From assembly GCA_030643245.1 (NCBI GenBank), contig DAOWME010000015.1, positions 1-25,614 of the forward strand: a stretch of 25,614 nucleotides of DNA, given 5' to 3'. How positions within the stretch are numbered: position 1 is the stretch's first letter; each line of letters starts with the position of its first letter. This document shows positions 22,467-25,614 of the stretch, piece by piece. A program made the translations under genes and the position numbers. Under the pieces are notes generated by a model. It saw only the letters and a program-made list of their open reading frames with translations, did no database searches and was not told the DNA's origin. Source of the DNA: Deltaproteobacteria bacterium (GTDB lineage Bacteria > Desulfobacterota > UBA8473).

Positions 22467-25127
22467 TTAGTCACCTCTCTGCAGTTCTTGCATCTTCCGG
22501 ATTCCTTCCTCCAATTTCCCCTTCTTTTCGATCAATCGTGTACTTTCAGCACGTTCCTTTTCTATTATATGTGGTGGAGCCTTAGTTAGGAAGTCCTCGT
22601 TGGAGAGTTTCTTGTTAGTTAGCATGAGTTTTTTTTCAATCTTATTTCTCTCTTTTTCCAGCCTCTTCTCCTCCTCATGAAAGTCGATTATCCCTTCTAA
22701 AGGGACAAATATCTCTACCTTGTCCACCACAGCCGTAGCCACAGATTTGTATTCTTCTCTCCTTGAGGAGACAGAAAGGGTCTTGACGCTTGCCAGATGT
22801 TTAATGTGGTCACTATTCCTTTCAAGCTCTCCCACTATTTTCTCGTCTTCAGAATACAGGATCGCCTCGATCTGCTTGGCGGGCGGCACGTTCACCTCTC
22901 CTCTAATATTTCGAACGTTGCCAATTATATTCATAATCAAACCCATCTCGGCTTCCGCTTCGTCATCTATCAGCGTGGAATCTGACTTTGGATACCGGTG
23001 TGTTGTGATGCTGCCATCACTGTTTGGGAGGTTCTCCCAGATCTCTTCCGTTATGAAAGGCATAAAAGGGTGAAGCAGACATAATACCGTATCGAGAACC
23101 TTCATAAGAACGTATTGCGTGCTCGATTTCAGCTTTGTGTCTTCCTCCTGGTACAGGTAGGGCTTTATCAGCTCAATATACCAATCGCAGAATTCATGCC
23201 ACACGAATTGGTAAAGAATGTGAGCTCCCTCATTTAACCTATAATTTTCCAAGGCATCTTTGACCCCGCCAATGGCCCGGTTCAGTCTGGACAATATCCA
23301 TCTATCACATAGGGTGAATTCAATCCCGTGTTTGTCTACGAGACTGTCGTTGTATCCCTCCATGCTCATCAGTGCGAACCTTGAAGCATTCCATATCTTA
23401 TTGGCAAAATTTCGATAACCACCGATCCTTTCCTCTGAAAGCTTGACATCTCTGCCTTGGGCAGCAAATGCGGCCAGGGTGAAACGGAATGCGTCCGCCC
23501 CATATTTCTCTATTATATCCAAAGGGTCGACAACATTTCCCTTGGACTTGCTCATCTTCCGGCCTTCAACATCTCGGACGAGGGCATGGATGTATACATC
23601 CTTAAAGGGAATTTCTCCCATAAATTTAATCCCCATCATTATCATTCTCGCAACCCAAAAGAACAGGATATCGAAGCCTGTTACCAGAAGAGATGTGGGG
23701 TAGAAGAGTTCCAGTTCTCTTGTCTTCTCAGGCCAACCCATGGTGGAGAAAGGCCACAGAGCCGAGCTGAACCATGTGTCAAGCACGTCAGTATCTTGGG
23801 TTAGATCAGACTTCCGACACTTGGAACAATGAGTAGGATCCTCCCTTGATACGATAACTTCCCCACAATCGTTGCAATGCCAAGCGGGTATTCTGTGCCC
23901 CCACCAGATTTGGCGCGAAATACACCAGTCTTTTATGTTATTCATCCACTCAAAGTACGTCTTTTCCCAAGATTTGGGGATAATCCTGATCTTGCCGTTC
24001 TTAACCGCTTCAATGGCTGGATCTGCCAGGGGTTTTATCCTTATAAACCACTGCCTGGACAGTGCGGGCTCGATGATGGTCTTACATCTGTAACAATGTC
24101 CTATGTTATGCGTATAGAGCTCTTTCTTCTTCAGTATCCCATCTCTTTGGAATTTCCCTATTATCTCTTTTCTACACTTAAACCTATCCAGGCCTTTGTA
24201 TGGACCGGCATTAGCATTCATCCTGCCTTCCCCGTCAATTACCTTTATTATTTCCAGGTCATGTCTCAGCCCCATCTCAAAATCATTTAGATCATGGGCT
24301 GGTGTAACCTTAAGCGCCCCTGTTCCAAACTTCTTGTCCACATATTCGTCCGCGATTATAGGAATCTCTCTGTCCATTATGGGGAGAATGGCCGTCTTTC
24401 CGACTAACTCCTTGTATCGTTCGTCGTTTGGGTGCACAGCCACGGCAGTGTCACCTAACATGGTCTCAGGACGGGTAGTGGCAACGATCATTGATTTCTT
24501 GCTATCATGAATAAGATATTTTATGTAATACAGATGTCCTTCGGTTTCCTCGTAGTCCACCTCCAGGTCAGATATGGCGGTATGACATCTAGGGCACCAG
24601 TTGATTATGTAATCTCCCCGGTAGATCAGGCCTTCATGGTAAAGTCTGACAAAGACCTCCCTGACAGCCTTCGACAGCCCTTCATCCATGGTGAACCGTT
24701 CCCTAGTCCAATCGCAGGAAGCTCCCAACTTTTTGAGTTGATTTATGATTATTCCCCCAAATTCCTCGCGCCACCTCCATATTTCCTCAATAAACCTCTC
24801 TCTGCCTAAGGAATGGCGGTTAACCCCCTCTTGAGCCAGCTTCTTTTCCACAACATTTTGAGTAGCTATCCCTGCATGATCCATCCCAGGCATCCACAGC
24901 ACATTAAATCCTTCCATCCTTTTGAATCTGACGATGATGTCCTGCAAGGTGGTATTCAGTGCATGTCCCATATGGAGGGATCCTGTGACATTCGGAGGGG
25001 GGATAACAATGGAAAAGGTTTCCCCTGGACGATTTACATCGGCCCTATAGCAACCATTTTTGATCCAGTAGTCCGACCACTTGTCCTCCACCGTAGCCGG
25101 GTCATAACCTTTTTCGAGAACTTCCAC
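22467..25127 (-). CDS. valS: Valyl-tRNA synthetase
   Basis: The 886-residue class I enzyme charges tRNA-Val and hydrolyses mischarged Thr-tRNA. The ATP-binding HIGH motif is HMGH (about residues 52-55) after PPPNVTGS, KMSKSKGN is at about 524-531, and the CP1 editing domain (about 190-340, with TTRPETMLGDTAVAV) is complete. Cys pairs at CPRC, CYRC, CNDC and CSKC look like zinc knuckles. The C-terminus is the tRNA-binding coiled coil (about 820-885). A TTG at 25136 would add three residues, but it is too close to AAGGAG; the GTG at 25127 has suitable spacing. A start at either codon gives the same protein core. Confidence 0.96.
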   Translation of the reverse strand: MEVLEKGYDPATVEDKWSDYWIKNGCYRADVNRPGETFSIVIPPPNVTGSLHMGHALNTTLQDIIVRFKRMEGFNVLWMPGMDHAGIATQNVVEKKLAQEGVNRHSLGRERFIEEIWRWREEFGGIIINQLKKLGASCDWTRERFTMDEGLSKAVREVFVRLYHEGLIYRGDYIINWCPRCHTAISDLEVDYEETEGHLYYIKYLIHDSKKSMIVATTRPETMLGDTAVAVHPNDERYKELVGKTAILPIMDREIPIIADEYVDKKFGTGALKVTPAHDLNDFEMGLRHDLEIIKVIDGEGRMNANAGPYKGLDRFKCRKEIIGKFQRDGILKKKELYTHNIGHCYRCKTIIEPALSRQWFIRIKPLADPAIEAVKNGKIRIIPKSWEKTYFEWMNNIKDWCISRQIWWGHRIPAWHCNDCGEVIVSREDPTHCSKCRKSDLTQDTDVLDTWFSSALWPFSTMGWPEKTRELELFYPTSLLVTGFDILFFWVARMIMMGIKFMGEIPFKDVYIHALVRDVEGRKMSKSKGNVVDPLDIIEKYGADAFRFTLAAFAAQGRDVKLSEERIGGYRNFANKIWNASRFALMSMEGYNDSLVDKHGIEFTLCDRWILSRLNRAIGGVKDALENYRLNEGAHILYQFVWHEFCDWYIELIKPYLYQEEDTKLKSSTQYVLMKVLDTVLCLLHPFMPFITEEIWENLPNSDGSITTHRYPKSDSTLIDDEAEAEMGLIMNIIGNVRNIRGEVNVPPAKQIEAILYSEDEKIVGELERNSDHIKHLASVKTLSVSSRREEYKSVATAVVDKVEIFVPLEGIIDFHEEEKRLEKERNKIEKKLMLTNKKLSNEDFLTKAPPHIIEKERAESTRLIEKKGKLEEGIRKMQELQRGD

Positions 25128-25250
25128 GATCAGCAATCTCCTTCTTATATGGCTCAGGAATCCCCATTCCTTGGCGGGGTAAGAGGGAAATGAGATACCT
25201 GCTGTTAGGTCAGGGAAAATAAAGGTACTACATTCAAAGACCTAAAACTG

Positions 25251-25276
25251 AAAAAGGGGATTAATATAACCCCCTG
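25251..25276 (-). terminator. Intrinsic terminator downstream of the truncated gene
   Basis: On the minus strand a GGGGTTA / TAATCCCC stem with one bulge is followed by five T residues (25255-25251). It lies about 60 bases past the stop codon of the fragment at 25336-25443 and upstream of valS, so it probably ends the former upstream gene. Confidence 0.55.
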
Positions 25277-25335
25277 ACACGGTACAATAAATGTAATATT
25301 TGGGATCTCAAATAAGCGATCAGTTGTGACATGTG

Positions 25336-25443
25336 TCAATCTTCTGCTTCTTTGAGCTTTTCTATCTCTTTCTTAATAATTCTCTCTGCTATCTGAGGGA
25401 AAAAATCCTGGGCTATTATCTCCGTTCTCTCTGCCATAGCTTT
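25336..25443 (-). pseudogene. C-terminal fragment of a probable response-regulator-type protein
   Basis: The last 35 codons read KAMAERTEIIAQDFFPQI followed by AERIIKKEIEKLKEAED. This resembles the C-terminal helix (roughly VWEVVPELAEELI-KEEIEKLK) found in some delta-type regulator and motility proteins, although I cannot verify the family. Upstream, the frame runs directly into the 168-bp inverted repeat, whose translation has no family resemblance. The remainder of the gene would lie beyond the repeat, outside the window. It keeps its own stop codon and a downstream terminator. Confidence 0.5.
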
Positions 25444-25446
25444 AAC

Positions 25447-25614
25447 TAGTGTCCATCCATAAATGGACTTCTTGAGAAAAGGGCACGAGTTGGTTTCCAA
25501 TTCAGAAATGAGCAATTTTTTCTCTGAGCAAGGCCGCACGACGGTTTGCGCCGAGGCATACATGATCGTACGTCGCAGGCGGAAACCTGAGGAGAACGCA
25601 GCTCAGGGGAAAAA
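25447..25614 (-). repeat. 168-bp inverted repeat, right arm
   Basis: The reverse complement of this stretch equals 168-335 with four differences. It includes CCATCC-type motif copy 7 at 25451-25468, which forms GTCCAT-CCATAA-ATGGAC. It reaches the last base of the window, so its true outer end is not seen. It interrupts the frame of the gene fragment at 25336-25443. Confidence 0.85.

Noticed and set aside
1..25614. tRNA, rRNA, integron attC sites, phage genes or transposase genes
   Set aside because: I looked for cloverleaf ends, conserved rRNA words, transposase catalytic motifs and attC core sites and saw none.

Overview
The window looks like chromosome of an anaerobic, mesophilic bacterium of the Desulfobacterota (the former Deltaproteobacteria, Syntrophia or Desulfobacteria type). 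This is inferred from gene content: glycyl radical enzymes, acyl-CoA catabolism, a MobA/MobB pair for molybdenum or tungsten cofactor, a divIVA–DUF167 pair next to coaX, and a DivIVA of Gram-negative delta type. No taxonomic marker such as rRNA is present. TGA, TAA and TAG all serve as ordinary stops.

Left end (1-1145): no gene. It is packed with short non-autonomous repeats: one arm of a 168-bp inverted repeat whose other arm is the right end of the window, copies of a CCATCC-type motif, a 152-bp imperfect hairpin element, and a MITE-like element that has been split by a second MITE-like element.

Region 1146-8197: an acyl-CoA metabolism cluster. On the minus strand, in transcription order, come an AMP-forming acyl-CoA synthetase, an acyl-CoA dehydrogenase, MobB, MobA and an SDR dehydrogenase, behind a good sigma70-like promoter at 6759-6787. 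A family III CoA-transferase diverges on the plus strand.

Region 8198-15495: a 211-bp inverted-repeat element and a dispersed repeat, then on the minus strand (read right to left) two glycyl radical enzymes (GRE2 at 12905-15415, GRE1 at 10124-12565) and a flavin oxidoreductase of the nitronate monooxygenase family. GRE2 carries a Cys-Met-Ser-Pro active-site loop with Arg 15 residues after the Cys, the spacing I recall for fumarate-adding enzymes such as benzylsuccinate synthase. Neither GRE has the Cys-Val-Glu loop of the dehydratase and lyase classes. With the CoA-transferase, acyl-CoA dehydrogenase and SDR, the window reads as a possible fumarate-addition pathway followed by beta-oxidation of the substituted succinate. 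The radical-SAM activase, small subunits, hydratase and thiolase are not here.

Region 15496-18952: a gene-poor stretch with a fragment of a 2-oxoacid:ferredoxin oxidoreductase alpha subunit, then an SDR and an M23 peptidase on the minus strand, and a complete MITE-like element with a 6-bp target duplication.

Region 19025-25127: housekeeping genes. An inositol monophosphatase-family gene (plus) converges on a minus-strand series valS, nadC, coaX, divIVA, DUF167. divIVA is interrupted by an in-frame TAG. The start of nadC lies inside what looks like a collapsed MITE remnant.

Right end (25128-25614): a terminator-like hairpin, the C-terminal fragment of what may be a response-regulator-type gene, and the second arm of the 168-bp inverted repeat that cuts it off.
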